A stretch of DNA of 64,000 bases. Source: an uncultured Oscillospiraceae bacterium. GTDB taxonomy: Bacteria; Bacillota; Clostridia; Oscillospirales; Oscillospiraceae. Below the pieces are notes generated by a model, which made no database searches, was not told the DNA's origin, and saw nothing but the letters and a program-made list of their open reading frames with translations. The position numbers and the translations under genes are program-made. Every line of letters starts with the position of its first letter. The first letter of the stretch is position 1. Location: assembly GCA_934591845.1 (NCBI GenBank), contig CAKTPO010000008.1:1-64000 (forward strand), in the 5' to 3' direction. Shown one piece after another: positions 1-9,436 of the stretch.

Positions 1-8
1 ATGGGTGC

Positions 9-28
9 CACAGCGCCGCAGCGCTGTG
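9..28. other. Short perfect hairpin, role unclear
   Basis: An 8-bp stem CACAGCGC / GCGCTGTG closes a 4-nt loop. It has no clear T-run, so it is not called a terminator. The rest of bases 1-100, downstream of the minus-strand glycosyltransferase gene, shows nothing recognisable. Confidence 0.3.
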
Positions 29-100
29 AACTTTTCGTTAATTATTTCGTTGTCTACTTGACGGGGCGCAGTTCAGTTTTGTGTTTCCGGGGCGGTATGT

Positions 101-1039
101 TTATTTCAGTTTTTCCGCCTTTTCGTTGGCGGCACGGATCAGGTTGATTTCAAAGTCCTGCCGGTTTTTTTGCCGGATGGTCTCCAAGATCAGACCTGAA
201 AACAGGGATTGGAAACTGGCCATCACCGTAAAACCGCAGACGATCAGTGTGGGGAAGTTGGGTACCAGACCGGTCTGGGCGTAGGTATTCAGCACCGGGA
301 TAAAGAACAGGGCTGCCAGCAGGAAGAGAAACGCGGAAATCAGGCCGAAGAACCCCAGGGGCTTGTAGACCCGGTAGAGTTTGACGATGGTTTTCAGCAC
401 TTTCATGCCGTCAGAATAGGTGTTCAGCTTGGAAACGCTGCCCTCAGGCCGGTCCCGGTAGCCGATGATCACGTTTTCCAGGTGCATATTGGCGTTGACG
501 GCGTGAATGCTCATTTCCGTCTCGATTTCAAAGCCCTTGGAAATCACCGGGAAGGTCTTTACAAACTCATAGCTGAAAGCCCGGTAGCCCGTCATAATGT
601 CCTTGATGTTGTTGCGGAAGAGCAGCTGGATGCTGCCCCGGACCAGGCGGTTGCCCAGATTGTGGAAAGGCCGGGTGTTCTCCGTAAAATAGGTGGAGGA
701 AAGCCGGTCTCCTACCACCATGTCCGCTTGCTGTTCCAGCACCAGCCGGACCATTTCCGGGGCATCCTCCGCGGGGTAGGTGTCGTCACCGTCGGCCATG
801 ATGTAGCACTGGGCATCGATTTCCCGGAACATCCGGCGAATGACGTTGCCCTTGCCCTGCATGTACTCATTGCGGACTATTGCTCCGGCTTTTGCCGCCA
901 GTTCCGCTGTGCGGTCAGAAGAATTGTTGTTGTAAACGTAGACCACTGCCTCGGGCAGTACCCGCTTGAAGTCTGAGACCACTTTTTCTACGGTTTTTTC
1001 CTCGTTATAGCAGGGAATCAGTACGGCGATTTTATCCAT
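101..1039 (-). CDS. Family 2 glycosyltransferase, polyprenol-phosphate type
   Basis: A 312-residue protein. The N-terminal GT2 domain (about residues 1-220) opens with MDKIAVLIPCYNEE and carries the metal/nucleotide motif ADGDDTYP. Two hydrophobic segments follow near residues 235-300. This layout resembles DPM1/GtrB-like enzymes that load a sugar onto a lipid carrier at the inner membrane face; the exact sugar cannot be told. The ATG at 1039 has a GGAGG a few bases upstream on the minus strand. It overlaps the stop of the upstream membrane protein gene by 8 bp, so the two are probably co-translated, and the partner may use the lipid-linked sugar. Confidence 0.85.
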   Translation of the reverse strand: MDKIAVLIPCYNEEKTVEKVVSDFKRVLPEAVVYVYNNNSSDRTAELAAKAGAIVRNEYMQGKGNVIRRMFREIDAQCYIMADGDDTYPAEDAPEMVRLVLEQQADMVVGDRLSSTYFTENTRPFHNLGNRLVRGSIQLLFRNNIKDIMTGYRAFSYEFVKTFPVISKGFEIETEMSIHAVNANMHLENVIIGYRDRPEGSVSKLNTYSDGMKVLKTIVKLYRVYKPLGFFGLISAFLFLLAALFFIPVLNTYAQTGLVPNFPTLIVCGFTVMASFQSLFSGLILETIRQKNRQDFEINLIRAANEKAEKLK

Positions 1040-2321
1040 GGGAAGTTTCCTCCTGAGGGCGATGAAGCGAATAGGCAATGAAGCCGGAAAGGGCCAGTAT
1101 GGCGGCACTGAGGTTCCGGTGGGTCATCCAGTAGTGGACGGCGGAGTGGTTGCGCACCAGGGCGTACCAGACAAAGGGAACCAGGAAGCAAAGGAGCAGC
1201 GGGGCTACAAGACCCTTGTCCACCCGGAAAACCCGGCGTTTTTTGAGCAGCAGCCACAAAACCGCGGCTACCAGGCACAGGGCCAACAGAATATAGGCCG
1301 GAGTCCGGTAGGCGGAGAGGTTCTTGAGGATCACCTGGATAAGACCCACCTGCTCGGCCCCCTCATTGCCGGATAGCTGGCTGTTGGAGCGGTACTGGAC
1401 CTGGGTCATGGCATCGGAAAGCACATTCTGACCTGTCAGCAGATTGGCCACCAGCCATTTGCCGCTCCACATGCCGCCGTAGCCAAAGGCCCAGGCAGCC
1501 CCGGAGCCGATGCAGCCCAGTAGGGCGTTCGTCCCTTTTTTGCGGCCCAGGAGGACTTGGAGGGTCAGGCACACGCCCACCGCCGCGGCGGGGTAGGTGA
1601 GGAAATCAAAAAAGGCGGTGGCAATACCCAGGAACAAAAACACCAGGTACCCCCAGTCTTTATCCCAGGTTTCAAAGGCCAGCATTACAAGGACACCCCC
1701 CAGGGTGATGAGGTACATGCTGGTATACTGTAGGCTCATGGCGGTGGTAATGGGGTTGAGACTCATCATCATCAGGGACATGGGAATGACCAGTCGCAGA
1801 CCGCCTTTCCGATAGGCCAGCAGCAGCACCGCCAGGGTAAGGCAAAGCTGAAAACAGGCATCCATGGCCCGAATCTGGGGCAGGGTGAAAAACAGCAGCA
1901 AGGGCTTTAAAAACAGCAGATAGCCTCCCCAGTACCGGGCGTAGGACAGCACCGGACCCTCATATTCTCCGTAAACATAGCGGATGAGGGACTCGCTGGG
2001 ATTCCACTGTTCCGGGTAAAACTCCACCCGGGCGTGGAGCATGGCATCTTTCAAGGGATTGCCGGTGCCTTTATAAATGGCACTTTGGAGCATGATGCAG
2101 TCGGTATAGCCGTCTAACCGGGTGGTGACATCATCCGGGGGACACCAGTAAAAACCGTGGCCCTCATTTTCAAACAGAGGCCGGCTTGCGTCTACCTGGG
2201 TGTGCATCCGGCCCACCGGCAGAACGTAAACCGCCGTCATCAGCAAGACACCCACAAGAATGGAAAGGATCAGAAAGTCCACACAGCGGAACGCCTTGAC
2301 CCATAATTTGTTTTTGTTCAT
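1032..2321 (-). CDS. Polytopic membrane protein, GT-C-like, function unknown
   Basis: A 429-residue protein with a hydrophobic N-terminal segment (about residues 15-38), then a hydrophilic loop of about 100 residues, then roughly nine more membrane segments. One TM followed by a large external loop is reminiscent of GT-C glycosyltransferases, but no catalytic motif was recognised, so the family is not assigned. The ATG at 2321 is chosen because upstream codons precede the hydrophobic start and overlap the promoter. It is the first gene of a two-gene operon with the GT2 enzyme, which suggests a role in transferring a lipid-linked sugar to an outer-surface polymer (inference). Confidence 0.65.
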   Translation of the reverse strand: MNKNKLWVKAFRCVDFLILSILVGVLLMTAVYVLPVGRMHTQVDASRPLFENEGHGFYWCPPDDVTTRLDGYTDCIMLQSAIYKGTGNPLKDAMLHARVEFYPEQWNPSESLIRYVYGEYEGPVLSYARYWGGYLLFLKPLLLFFTLPQIRAMDACFQLCLTLAVLLLAYRKGGLRLVIPMSLMMMSLNPITTAMSLQYTSMYLITLGGVLVMLAFETWDKDWGYLVFLFLGIATAFFDFLTYPAAAVGVCLTLQVLLGRKKGTNALLGCIGSGAAWAFGYGGMWSGKWLVANLLTGQNVLSDAMTQVQYRSNSQLSGNEGAEQVGLIQVILKNLSAYRTPAYILLALCLVAAVLWLLLKKRRVFRVDKGLVAPLLLCFLVPFVWYALVRNHSAVHYWMTHRNLSAAILALSGFIAYSLHRPQEETSHG

Positions 2322-2355
2322 ACAAAGAAAGCCCTTTCTAATTCGCTTTAGGCCT

Positions 2356-2384
2356 ACTATACAGCATATTTCCCGAAAATGCAA
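2356..2384 (-). promoter_or_regulatory. Sigma-70/A promoter of the GT operon
   Basis: On the minus strand TTGCAT (2384-2379) and TATAGT (2361-2356) are separated by 17 bp. It lies about 30 bp before the membrane-protein start. Confidence 0.7.
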
Positions 2385-2471
2385 GACGGGGCTGGGGGAA
2401 GATGGGGAATTCCTCTGTTAGGTATGTGTGAAATTCATGGGGCAGACCCAATTATTTTTGGGGAATTTTAC

Positions 2472-2500
2472 TTGACAATTCCTGTTCTGACCGATACAAT
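2472..2500 (+). promoter_or_regulatory. Consensus promoter of rny
   Basis: TTGACA (2472-2477) and TACAAT (2495-2500) with an exact 17-bp spacer. It implies an untranslated leader of about 177 nt before rny. The leader holds a small hairpin CCGGC/GCCGG near 2540-2555 but matches no riboswitch class I know. Confidence 0.8.
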
Positions 2501-2683
2501 AAGGTGAGATGTGAGCGGCTCTTTGCGGGCTGCTCCCTTACCGGCGCATGAGCCGGGGTTTGCGTTTTGCGCCTTGTGGCGTTTTGCGATAGATTGGCAT
2601 TTGCCAAAATAAGCTCAATTTCACATGGAACGATCCGCAGCCCTCCTGCGCCAATTTTACGGAAGGAGGTGCGTTGTGGAATT

Positions 2684-4234
2684 ATGGAATGGTATACGAT
2701 TTTAGCAATCGTTTTAGGCGTTCTTGTGGCCGTTGCGCTGGCATTTTTCGGGGGGATCACCTACCGGAAGAAAATCGCCGAGCGGGAAATCGGTTCTGCC
2801 GAGGCAGAGGCGACCCGTCTGATCAACGAAGCCATCCGAAACGGTGAAAACCGGAAAAAGGAAATGCTGCTGGAAGCCAAAGACGAGATCCATAAATCCC
2901 GCACAGAACACGACAGAGAAGTCAAAGAACGCCGTGCCGAACTGACCAAACAGGAACGCCGGCTTGAGCAAAAAGAAACCACCCTGGACAAGAAAACAGA
3001 AGCCTTTGAACGCAAAGAAGAGGACCTGAACCGCCGCCTGGCAGCGGTGGCCCAGACCCAGGCGGAGGCGGAGAAAATCCGCACCCAGCAGCTGGAAACC
3101 CTGGAGCAGCTCTCCGGGCTGACCCAGGAACAGGCCAAGCAGTATTTGCTTGACAGCATCGAAAACGATGTCCGTCACGAGGCTGCCATGAAGATCAAGG
3201 AGATCGAGCAGCAGCTGAAAGACGAGGCCGAGGAAAAGGGCCGGGAGATCATCGCCACAGCCATTCAGCGTTGTGCCGCAGATCATGCCGCTGAGACCAC
3301 CGTCTCCGTGGTGGCCCTGCCCAACGATGAGATGAAAGGCCGCATCATCGGTCGGGAAGGCCGGAACATCCGGACTTTGGAGACCATCACCGGTGTAGAC
3401 CTGATCATTGACGACACCCCGGAAGCCATCACAGTCTCCAGCTTTGACCCGGTTCGCCGGGAGGTGGCAAGACTGGCCCTGGAAAAGCTGATCGTTGATG
3501 GCCGCATCCACCCCACCCGCATTGAGGATATGGTGGAAAAGGCCCGGAAAGAAGTGGACCGCACCATCCGGGAGGAGGGCGAGCGGGCCTGCTATGAGAC
3601 CGGTGTGCACAACCTGAATCCGGAACTCATTAAAATCCTGGGCCGTCAGAAGTACCGTACTTCCTACGGTCAGAACGTGCTGAACCACTCCATTGAGGTG
3701 GCCCATATTGCCGGACTCATGGCTTCCGAGCTGGGTGTAGACGTGGCTCTGGCCAAGCGGGCAGGACTGCTGCACGACCTGGGCAAGGCCATTGACCATG
3801 AGGTAGAGGGCAGCCATGTACAGCTGGGCGCAGATTTGGCCCGGAAGTACAAGGAGAACCCTGTCATCATCAATGCCATTGAGGCCCACCACGGGGATGT
3901 GGAACCCAAGACCGTCATCGCCGTGCTGATCCAGGCCGCCGATGCCATTTCCGCCGCCCGTCCCGGCGCACGCAGAGAGAATGTGGAAAACTACATTCGC
4001 CGTCTGCAAAAGCTGGAAGAACTCACCGGCTCCTATCCCGGTGTGGAAAAGGCTTACGCCATCCAGGCCGGCCGGGAAGTCCGCATTATGGTCAAGCCCG
4101 AGGTGGTCTCCGAGGACAACATGATCCTCCTGGCCCGGGACATTGCCAAGAAGATCGAAGCCGAGCTGGAATACCCCGGCCAGATCAAGGTCAACGTCAT
4201 TCGGGAAACTAAGGCTGTGGAATTCGCAAAATAA
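2684..4234 (+). CDS. rny: Ribonuclease Y
   Basis: A 516-residue endoribonuclease that initiates mRNA decay at the membrane. An N-terminal TM helix (about residues 4-25) is followed by a long charged coiled coil (about 30-200). A KH RNA-binding domain contains [10 protein letters not shown], and an HD metal-dependent hydrolase domain contains [13 protein letters not shown] and EAHHGD. Length and order match the family exactly. The ATG at 2684 lies 13 nt after AAGGAGGT, a long spacing, but no other start codon lies between in frame. It is monocistronic, with its own promoter and a strong terminator. Confidence 0.97.
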   Translation: MEWYTILAIVLGVLVAVALAFFGGITYRKKIAEREIGSAEAEATRLINEAIRNGENRKKEMLLEAKDEIHKSRTEHDREVKERRAELTKQERRLEQKETTLDKKTEAFERKEEDLNRRLAAVAQTQAEAEKIRTQQLETLEQLSGLTQEQAKQYLLDSIENDVRHEAAMKIKEIEQQLKDEAEEKGREIIATAIQRCAADHAAETTVSVVALPNDEMKGRIIGREGRNIRTLETITGVDLIIDDTPEAITVSSFDPVRREVARLALEKLIVDGRIHPTRIEDMVEKARKEVDRTIREEGERACYETGVHNLNPELIKILGRQKYRTSYGQNVLNHSIEVAHIAGLMASELGVDVALAKRAGLLHDLGKAIDHEVEGSHVQLGADLARKYKENPVIINAIEAHHGDVEPKTVIAVLIQAADAISAARPGARRENVENYIRRLQKLEELTGSYPGVEKAYAIQAGREVRIMVKPEVVSEDNMILLARDIAKKIEAELEYPGQIKVNVIRETKAVEFAK

Positions 4235-4240
4235 GCATTT

Positions 4241-4277
4241 CGCCTCCGAAAGCTACTGCTTTCGGAGGCGTTTTTTT
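4241..4277 (+). terminator. Intrinsic terminator after rny
   Basis: A perfect 12-bp stem CGCCTCCGAAAG / CTTTCGGAGGCG with a 6-nt loop, followed by seven T. Confidence 0.95.
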
Positions 4278-4391
4278 CTGTTTGGGTCCGATGGTGCCGC
4301 CTTAAATTTCTGAAATTCGGCATAAAAGGCTAGAAATTTTTCCGAAACTGTGGTAGAATGTGATTAAGTATACCATATGGAGAGGATACCT

Positions 4392-6476
4392 ATGTTGGAA
4401 TTGCTGGCCCCTGCGGGGTCGATGGATGCGCTGCGGGCTGCGGTGCAGAACGGTGCCAATGCCGTTTACCTGGGCGTTGGAGCCTTTAACGCCCGGCAAA
4501 GCGCAAAGAATTTTACGGTGGATACCCTGGCAGAGGCCCTGCGGTACTGTCATGTCCGGGGAGTCCAGGTCCACCTGACCTTGAATACCCTGGTGACGGA
4601 CCGGGAGCTGCAGCAGGTGCGGGACCTCATCCGTACCGCCGCCCAGGCGGGGGTGGATGCCTTTATCGTCCAGGACTGGGGCGTGGTGCAGCTGTGTCGG
4701 CAAATCGCCCCCCATGTACCCATTCACGGCTCTACCCAGATGACCGTCCACTCCCTGGCCGGTGTCCAGATGTGTGCCGCCATGGGCATGTCCCGGGTGG
4801 TGCTGAGCCGGGAGTTAAACCGGCAGGAAATCGCCTACATCTGCGAGAATGCCCCCATTGAAATTGAGATTTTTGGCCACGGTGCCCTGTGTATGTGCTA
4901 TTCCGGCCAGTGCTATCTGTCTGCCATGATCGGCTCCCGGTCCGGCAACCGGGGCCGCTGCGCCCAGCCCTGCCGCCAGAGCTACGGCTATTCCCGTTGG
5001 GAAAACAAGTATCCCCTGAGTCTCAAAGACAACTGCCTGGTGAAGTACGTGGAGCAGATCAAAAAGATGGGGGTGGCCTCCTTAAAGCTGGAGGGCCGGA
5101 TGAAAAGGCCAGAGTATGTGGCCGCCGTCACCAGAGTCTACCGGCAGGCCATTGACGGGGCACCGGTGACCCAGGAAATGATGGATACCCTTTTGGCCGC
5201 CTTTAACCGCCAGGGCTTTACCGCCGGGTACTACACCGGCAAGGTGGATAAGAAAATGTTCGGCGTCCATGAGGACGTGCCGGAGGATACGAAATTTTTA
5301 CAGGCCTGCCGCCAGAGCTATGAAAGCGGCGAGGCTCCCCTGGTGGATGTAAAATTCCGGGCGGTGGTCACGGTGGACGGCAGCAGTCTTACCGCCACGG
5401 ACCAGGAGGGCCACATGTGCATGGCCCAGGGACCGGCGCCGGAGCGGGCGGTGAATGTCCCCCTGACGGGGAAAGCTCTGGCCGAGCGCATCAGCAAAAC
5501 CGGCGGCACCCCCTTCCGCTGTGTGGAAGTCCGGACCCAGGTAGACCCGGGGCTGATGCTCCCTGCCGCGGCCATCAACGCCATGCGCCGGGATGTACTC
5601 AACCAGATGACGGCCCTCCGGGCCAGACGTTCGGACCATCCCGTGCGGCGGGCCAAGGAAGTTCCCTATCTGAAAGGCCCCACGGACCAGCCCGGTCTCA
5701 CGGTCCAGGTGTCCAGCCTGGAACAGCTGACCCCCCGGCTTTTGGAGTCTGAGGTCAGTATGCTCTATGTACCCCTGCATCTGCTGGCGGCGGATACAAA
5801 ACTCTGCCAGCTGCTGGCCGCCCGGGGCCGGGTGGCGGCGGTGCTTCCCAGAGTGGTTCACGATGATGAACTGCCCCGGCTCCGCAACCGCATGAGCCAG
5901 GTCCGGGCCTTGGGCATCCGGGACTGCCTGGTGGGGAATATGGGTCTGTTGATCCCCGCCATGGAGGCAGGATTCCGGCTGAGAGGGGATTTTGGCCTGA
6001 ATATTTTCAATTCCGTCTCCGCAAACGTGGCCCGGGAGTTAAAGCTTGCCTCGGCCACCCTGAGCTTTGAAATGACCCTGCCCCAGGTCCGGGACATCGG
6101 CAAGGCCGTGAACATGGAGCTGATCGCCTATGGCCGTCTGCCCCTGATGATCACGGAGCAGTGCCTCATTAAAAACAAAACCGGGGAGTGCGCCTGTCAA
6201 AGCGGCGTTCCCGTGAAGCTGACGGACAAAACCGGTGCGGATTTCCCGGTGATGAAAGAAGCGGATACCTGCCGTTCGGTGCTGCTCAACGGCAAAAAGC
6301 TCTACTGGCTGGACCGCCAGAACGACCTGGCCAAACTGGGCCTGTGGGCCATCCGCTTGAATTTCACCACGGAAAACGCCCGGGAAGTGGACCGGGTTCT
6401 GGAAGAATACCTGGTACCCACCTCCTTTGACCCCGGTGCCTGCACCAGAGGGCTGTACCTTAGAGGCGTGGAGTAA
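4392..6476 (+). CDS. U32 family peptidase / tRNA-rRNA hydroxylation-type protein
   Basis: A 694-residue protein beginning MLELLAPAGSMDAL, typical of the U32 family. The family signature is at about residues 160-180 (FGHGALCMCYSGQCYLS), with more cysteines nearby (CAQPC). A C-terminal half of DUF3656 type follows. U32 members include collagenase-like proteases and, in E. coli, RlhA and TrhP, which take part in RNA hydroxylation; the substrate here cannot be decided. The ATG at 4392 has GGAGAGG 6 nt upstream and is preferred over an ATG 15 bp earlier. A weak -10 (TAGAAT, 4354-4359) precedes it. It stands alone between rny and a repeat-filled gap. Confidence 0.88.
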   Translation: MLELLAPAGSMDALRAAVQNGANAVYLGVGAFNARQSAKNFTVDTLAEALRYCHVRGVQVHLTLNTLVTDRELQQVRDLIRTAAQAGVDAFIVQDWGVVQLCRQIAPHVPIHGSTQMTVHSLAGVQMCAAMGMSRVVLSRELNRQEIAYICENAPIEIEIFGHGALCMCYSGQCYLSAMIGSRSGNRGRCAQPCRQSYGYSRWENKYPLSLKDNCLVKYVEQIKKMGVASLKLEGRMKRPEYVAAVTRVYRQAIDGAPVTQEMMDTLLAAFNRQGFTAGYYTGKVDKKMFGVHEDVPEDTKFLQACRQSYESGEAPLVDVKFRAVVTVDGSSLTATDQEGHMCMAQGPAPERAVNVPLTGKALAERISKTGGTPFRCVEVRTQVDPGLMLPAAAINAMRRDVLNQMTALRARRSDHPVRRAKEVPYLKGPTDQPGLTVQVSSLEQLTPRLLESEVSMLYVPLHLLAADTKLCQLLAARGRVAAVLPRVVHDDELPRLRNRMSQVRALGIRDCLVGNMGLLIPAMEAGFRLRGDFGLNIFNSVSANVARELKLASATLSFEMTLPQVRDIGKAVNMELIAYGRLPLMITEQCLIKNKTGECACQSGVPVKLTDKTGADFPVMKEADTCRSVLLNGKKLYWLDRQNDLAKLGLWAIRLNFTTENAREVDRVLEEYLVPTSFDPGACTRGLYLRGVE

Positions 6477-6479
6477 GGA

Positions 6480-6540
6480 AGAAAAAAGCTTCCCCGCCGG
6501 GGAAGCTGGCAGGGCGCAGCCCTGACTGATGAGGGTGCGG
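6480..6540. repeat. GC-rich intergenic repeat with hairpin
   Basis: A near-perfect palindrome GCTTCCCC/GGGGAAGC is flanked by A6 on its left, so it can act as a terminator for minus-strand transcripts. It is joined to GGCAGGGCGCAGCCCTGACTG, a type of dispersed repeat seen in gut Clostridia. A related unit recurs at 6990-7040. Confidence 0.55.
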
Positions 6541-6600
6541 GGCAGCCTGAAACATTCCAGAAACAATAGGCGAATCCGTAGAAACGTAACCACAATAGAA

Positions 6601-6930
6601 CGTCCTTAGACCCACCGGTTGAAAAGTACCCCAAACAGCGAAACCGTAGGGAACGGCCTATGTGCCGTTCCGGGGCGTTGCGAATACAACCCCTGTGGAC
6701 AACCGAAACCACCCACCGATTATGTCATTCCGAGCGAACGCAGTGAGTCGAGGAATCCACGCAAGTAGCTGATTTTACCTTGTGGTGGTACTTTCCTGCC
6801 ACGTAGAAGATTCCTCCATTCCGCTTGCGCTCCGGTCGGAATGACAAGATGTGAGACGTTTCCGGTTTTTATCGGTCACGGTTCCGTTCTTCAACGTGCG
6901 GAACGGCACATAGGCCGTTCCCTACGGTGA
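6601..6930. repeat. Composite nested inverted-repeat element, copy 1
   Basis: The arms are CAGCGAAACC-GTAGGGAACGGC (left) and GGCCGTTCCCTACGG (right). They surround an inner inverted pair TGTCATTCCGAG (6723) and CTCCGGTCGGAATGACA (ending 6846). The same arm-core-arm order recurs at 43.5 kb and, inverted and degraded, at 22.7 kb. The gap 6477-7238 holds this element, two other repeat types and no convincing gene. Confidence 0.75.
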
Positions 6931-6939
6931 GACTCGGGA

Positions 6940-7137
6940 TGTTTCCCCTCTGCGCCCATTGTTCCTACAATGCGGAACGTGGTACTGCCCCTCATCCACC
7001 GCCTACGGCGGTCCCCCTTCCCCGGCGGGGAAGGTTTTGGCACTTTACCTCTGCGCCTGTTGTTCCTACAATGTTAAACGCCGTACCGCCCCTCACCGCC
7101 TATGGCGGCTCCCTTTCCATAAAAGGAAAGGTTTTTA
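6940..7137. repeat. Two tandem degenerate units of about 110 bp
   Basis: A stretch containing CTCTGCGCCCATTGTTCCTA and then CCGCCTACGGCGGT is followed by a diverged copy containing CTCTGCGCCTGTTGTTCCTA and CCGCCTATGGCGGC. Each ends in a palindrome-like CCTTCCCC..GGGGAAGG or CCTTTCC..GGAAAGG and a T-rich tail, so each could also terminate transcription. Confidence 0.55.
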
Positions 7138-7238
7138 GGCGCAGAATTCAAGAAATCTTCAAGAAGCGTTCGCAATTGGGCTGTAGAATAAGCCTTGAAA
7201 GAGAAACGCTGTCTTGTTACCGAAAGGAAAAAACAACG

Positions 7239-7811
7239 ATGCGGTTGATTTTGGCATCCGCTTCCCCCAGACGGCGGGAGTTGATGGGGGCCTTTGGGCA
7301 TCCCTTTGAGATTTTAAGCGCGGATATTGATGAAACCATGGATCCCGCCCGCCCTCCTGTTGAGGAGGTGGCCCGGGTCAGCAGGCTCAAAGCCCTGGCC
7401 ATCCCCCGGAATCAGGAGGATGTGGTGGTGGCGGCAGACACCATTGTGGTCTGTGGCGGCCAGGTACTGGGAAAGCCCAAGACCGTGGAACGGGCTCAGG
7501 AAATGCTGTCTATGCTCTCCGGCCGGGACCATCAGGTCATGACCGGCTGTACCGTCCTCCGGGGCGACTGGGCAGAGACCTTTACGGAAATTACCACCCT
7601 GCACTTTAGGTCATTGACCTCCGGAGAGATCCGCCGCTATGCCCAGAGCGGGGAACCCCTGGATAAGGCCGGGGCCTACGGCATCCAGGGCGGCGGCGCA
7701 CTGTTCTGCACCGGCATGGAGGGCGACTATTATAATGTGGTGGGTCTGCCCCTGTGCCATCTGGGGCAGGTTTTGAAAAAAATGGTCCCGGAATGGGATA
7801 TGGAGGCGTGA
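7239..7811 (+). CDS. maf: Maf family nucleotide pyrophosphatase
   Basis: A 190-residue protein starting MRLILASASPRRRELM, the Maf signature, with the conserved VAADTIV and GKP motifs that bind and hydrolyse dTTP/UTP-type or modified nucleoside triphosphates. Maf was first linked to septum inhibition in Bacillus. The ATG at 7239 follows AAAGG and gives the usual length; the frame stays open upstream to 6927 only through repeat sequence. It directly precedes mreC, as in many Firmicutes, so it probably leads the mre operon. Confidence 0.95.
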   Translation: MRLILASASPRRRELMGAFGHPFEILSADIDETMDPARPPVEEVARVSRLKALAIPRNQEDVVVAADTIVVCGGQVLGKPKTVERAQEMLSMLSGRDHQVMTGCTVLRGDWAETFTEITTLHFRSLTSGEIRRYAQSGEPLDKAGAYGIQGGGALFCTGMEGDYYNVVGLPLCHLGQVLKKMVPEWDMEA

Positions 7812-8732
7812 ATGAAACAGTTATTCAATACCAAGCTTCGCATCATTTTGGTTCTGGCGGTGCTGATCACCGCAGGCCTGTCCGTGCTGTCGGGGCTGAC
7901 CAATCAGAGTTTGCCGGATATGCTGATCCAGGGTGCCCTGACCCCTTTCCGCAGTGCGGCCACCAGCTTCACCAACACCGTGGAGCGGTACTACAGCTAC
8001 ATGTTCAAGTATGAGGCCCTGAAAGCGGAAAACGAAAAGCTGAAAGCGGACCTGGCCCAGATGGAGGATACGGCCCGTCAGGCCGATGCCACCACCCGTG
8101 AAAACGAACGTCTGCGGAAAATGAACAACCTGCTTACCAGCCATGACAGCTACGTCACCGTGGATGCCTATATCATCGGTTGGAGCTCCACGGACTTTAC
8201 AAATGTTCTGACCATCAACCGGGGCACCAACGCCGGTATTGAGACCAACATGTGCGCCATTACGGAAAACGGCGAAGTGGTGGGCCTGGTGACCCAGGTG
8301 GGCCCCAACTACGCCCAGGTCAAAACGGTGCTGGACTCCACTCTGGAAATCAGCTCCACCATATCGGACTCCGGCTACAACGGCATGGTCTCCGGCGGCT
8401 ACCTCAACGGCAACGAAAAGCTGCTGCGGATGAACTATCTGCCCTCTGCCGCCATTATCCGAAACAACCAGCAGGTGGTTACCTCCGGTTCCACGGTGTA
8501 CCCCAGAGGCCTGATCGTCGGCTCCATTGTGGATGCCGGTTTTGAAACCACCGGCGTGGCCAAATTTGCCCTGCTGCAAGCCGCTGCGGACATCGATGCT
8601 TTGGAGCAGGTGTTCATCATCACCCAGTACACCACGGATGCGGATGCTTCCGCCGCTTCTACCACCACCACGGAAACCACTGCCGACGGTACCGGGGAGA
8701 CTGCGGCCACGGAAGAAACCCTTCTCCCCTGA
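7812..8732 (+). CDS. mreC: Rod-shape-determining protein MreC
   Basis: A 306-residue protein anchored by an N-terminal TM helix (about residues 9-28). A coiled coil follows (about 65-105, YEALKAENEKLKADLAQME), then the paired beta-barrel domain (GTNAGIETNM.. and RGLIVGSIV). It scaffolds the elongasome outside the membrane. The tail (about 278-306) is Thr/Ala/Glu-rich and probably disordered. The ATG abuts the maf stop (TGA ATG), which indicates translational coupling. No mreB lies in this cluster. Confidence 0.95.
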   Translation: MKQLFNTKLRIILVLAVLITAGLSVLSGLTNQSLPDMLIQGALTPFRSAATSFTNTVERYYSYMFKYEALKAENEKLKADLAQMEDTARQADATTRENERLRKMNNLLTSHDSYVTVDAYIIGWSSTDFTNVLTINRGTNAGIETNMCAITENGEVVGLVTQVGPNYAQVKTVLDSTLEISSTISDSGYNGMVSGGYLNGNEKLLRMNYLPSAAIIRNNQQVVTSGSTVYPRGLIVGSIVDAGFETTGVAKFALLQAAADIDALEQVFIITQYTTDADASAASTTTTETTADGTGETAATEETLLP

Positions 8733-8740
8733 GGTCACAT

Positions 8741-9436
8741 ATGGCAGAACAACAACGTAAACGGCGGCCCCAGCAGCCGCCTCAAAGACGTCGCCGCCGG
8801 AAGCGGAAAAAGGGCAATGCCTTTGCCCGGTGGCTGGTGGATACCGTCGATAAAATCCAGGCCTCCAAGGCGGAGTTCCAGCCGGACCGGCAGGGCTCCT
8901 CCCTGGCAAAGACCCTGCATTTTACCAGGCAGCAGCGGATGAATCTGCTGCGAGGGGGGCTCCTGGTCTTCACCTGTGTCATGGCCCTGGTGATTCAGGA
9001 CTGCATTATGAGCCGCATCCACCTGTTTGGTGCCACCACCGACTTGGGCGTGGCGGCAGTATTGCTGGTGGCATTGCTGGAAGGCACGGAAACCGGCAGC
9101 ATCTTTGCTTTGGCAGCCGGTATTGTCTATTACTTTTCCGGCTCTGCCCCCGGGGCTTACTGTGTGGGGCTGATGACCGTTCCGGCATTGCTCTGCGGCC
9201 TGTTCCGGCAGAAATTCTGGCGGCGCAGCACCGGCTCCATGATTCTGTGCAGTGCCATTGCCATGCTGATCTATGAGCTGGGGCTCTACGGCACCGCCAT
9301 TTTCCTGGGTCTGACCCGCTGGAACCGTATTTCTTATTTCCTGCTGACAGCGCTGTACTCCATTTTGGCGATGATCCCGCTGTATCAGCTCATCTACCGC
9401 ATTGGATCCATAGGAGGTCATGTATGGAACGAGTAA
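8741..9436 (+). CDS. mreD: Rod-shape-determining protein MreD
   Basis: A 231-residue membrane protein. The first 65 residues form a strongly basic, Gln/Pro/Arg-rich cytoplasmic region (RRRRRKRKKG), then five to six TM segments as in MreD. The family is usually about 165-175 residues, so the N-terminal extension is unusual. The ATG at 8741 is kept because no later start with a good ribosome site was seen. It overlaps the mrdA start by 13 bp and works with MreC and PBP2 in sidewall growth. Confidence 0.85.
   Translation: MAEQQRKRRPQQPPQRRRRRKRKKGNAFARWLVDTVDKIQASKAEFQPDRQGSSLAKTLHFTRQQRMNLLRGGLLVFTCVMALVIQDCIMSRIHLFGATTDLGVAAVLLVALLEGTETGSIFALAAGIVYYFSGSAPGAYCVGLMTVPALLCGLFRQKFWRRSTGSMILCSAIAMLIYELGLYGTAIFLGLTRWNRISYFLLTALYSILAMIPLYQLIYRIGSIGGHVWNE

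Noticed and set aside
2501..2683. Riboswitch in the long rny leader
   Set aside because: Only a small CCGGC/GCCGG hairpin was found, with no pattern of a known riboswitch class.
6927..7238. N-terminal extension of Maf by 104 residues
   Set aside because: The extension translates repeat DNA. MRLILASASPRRREL is the family start and has its own ribosome site.
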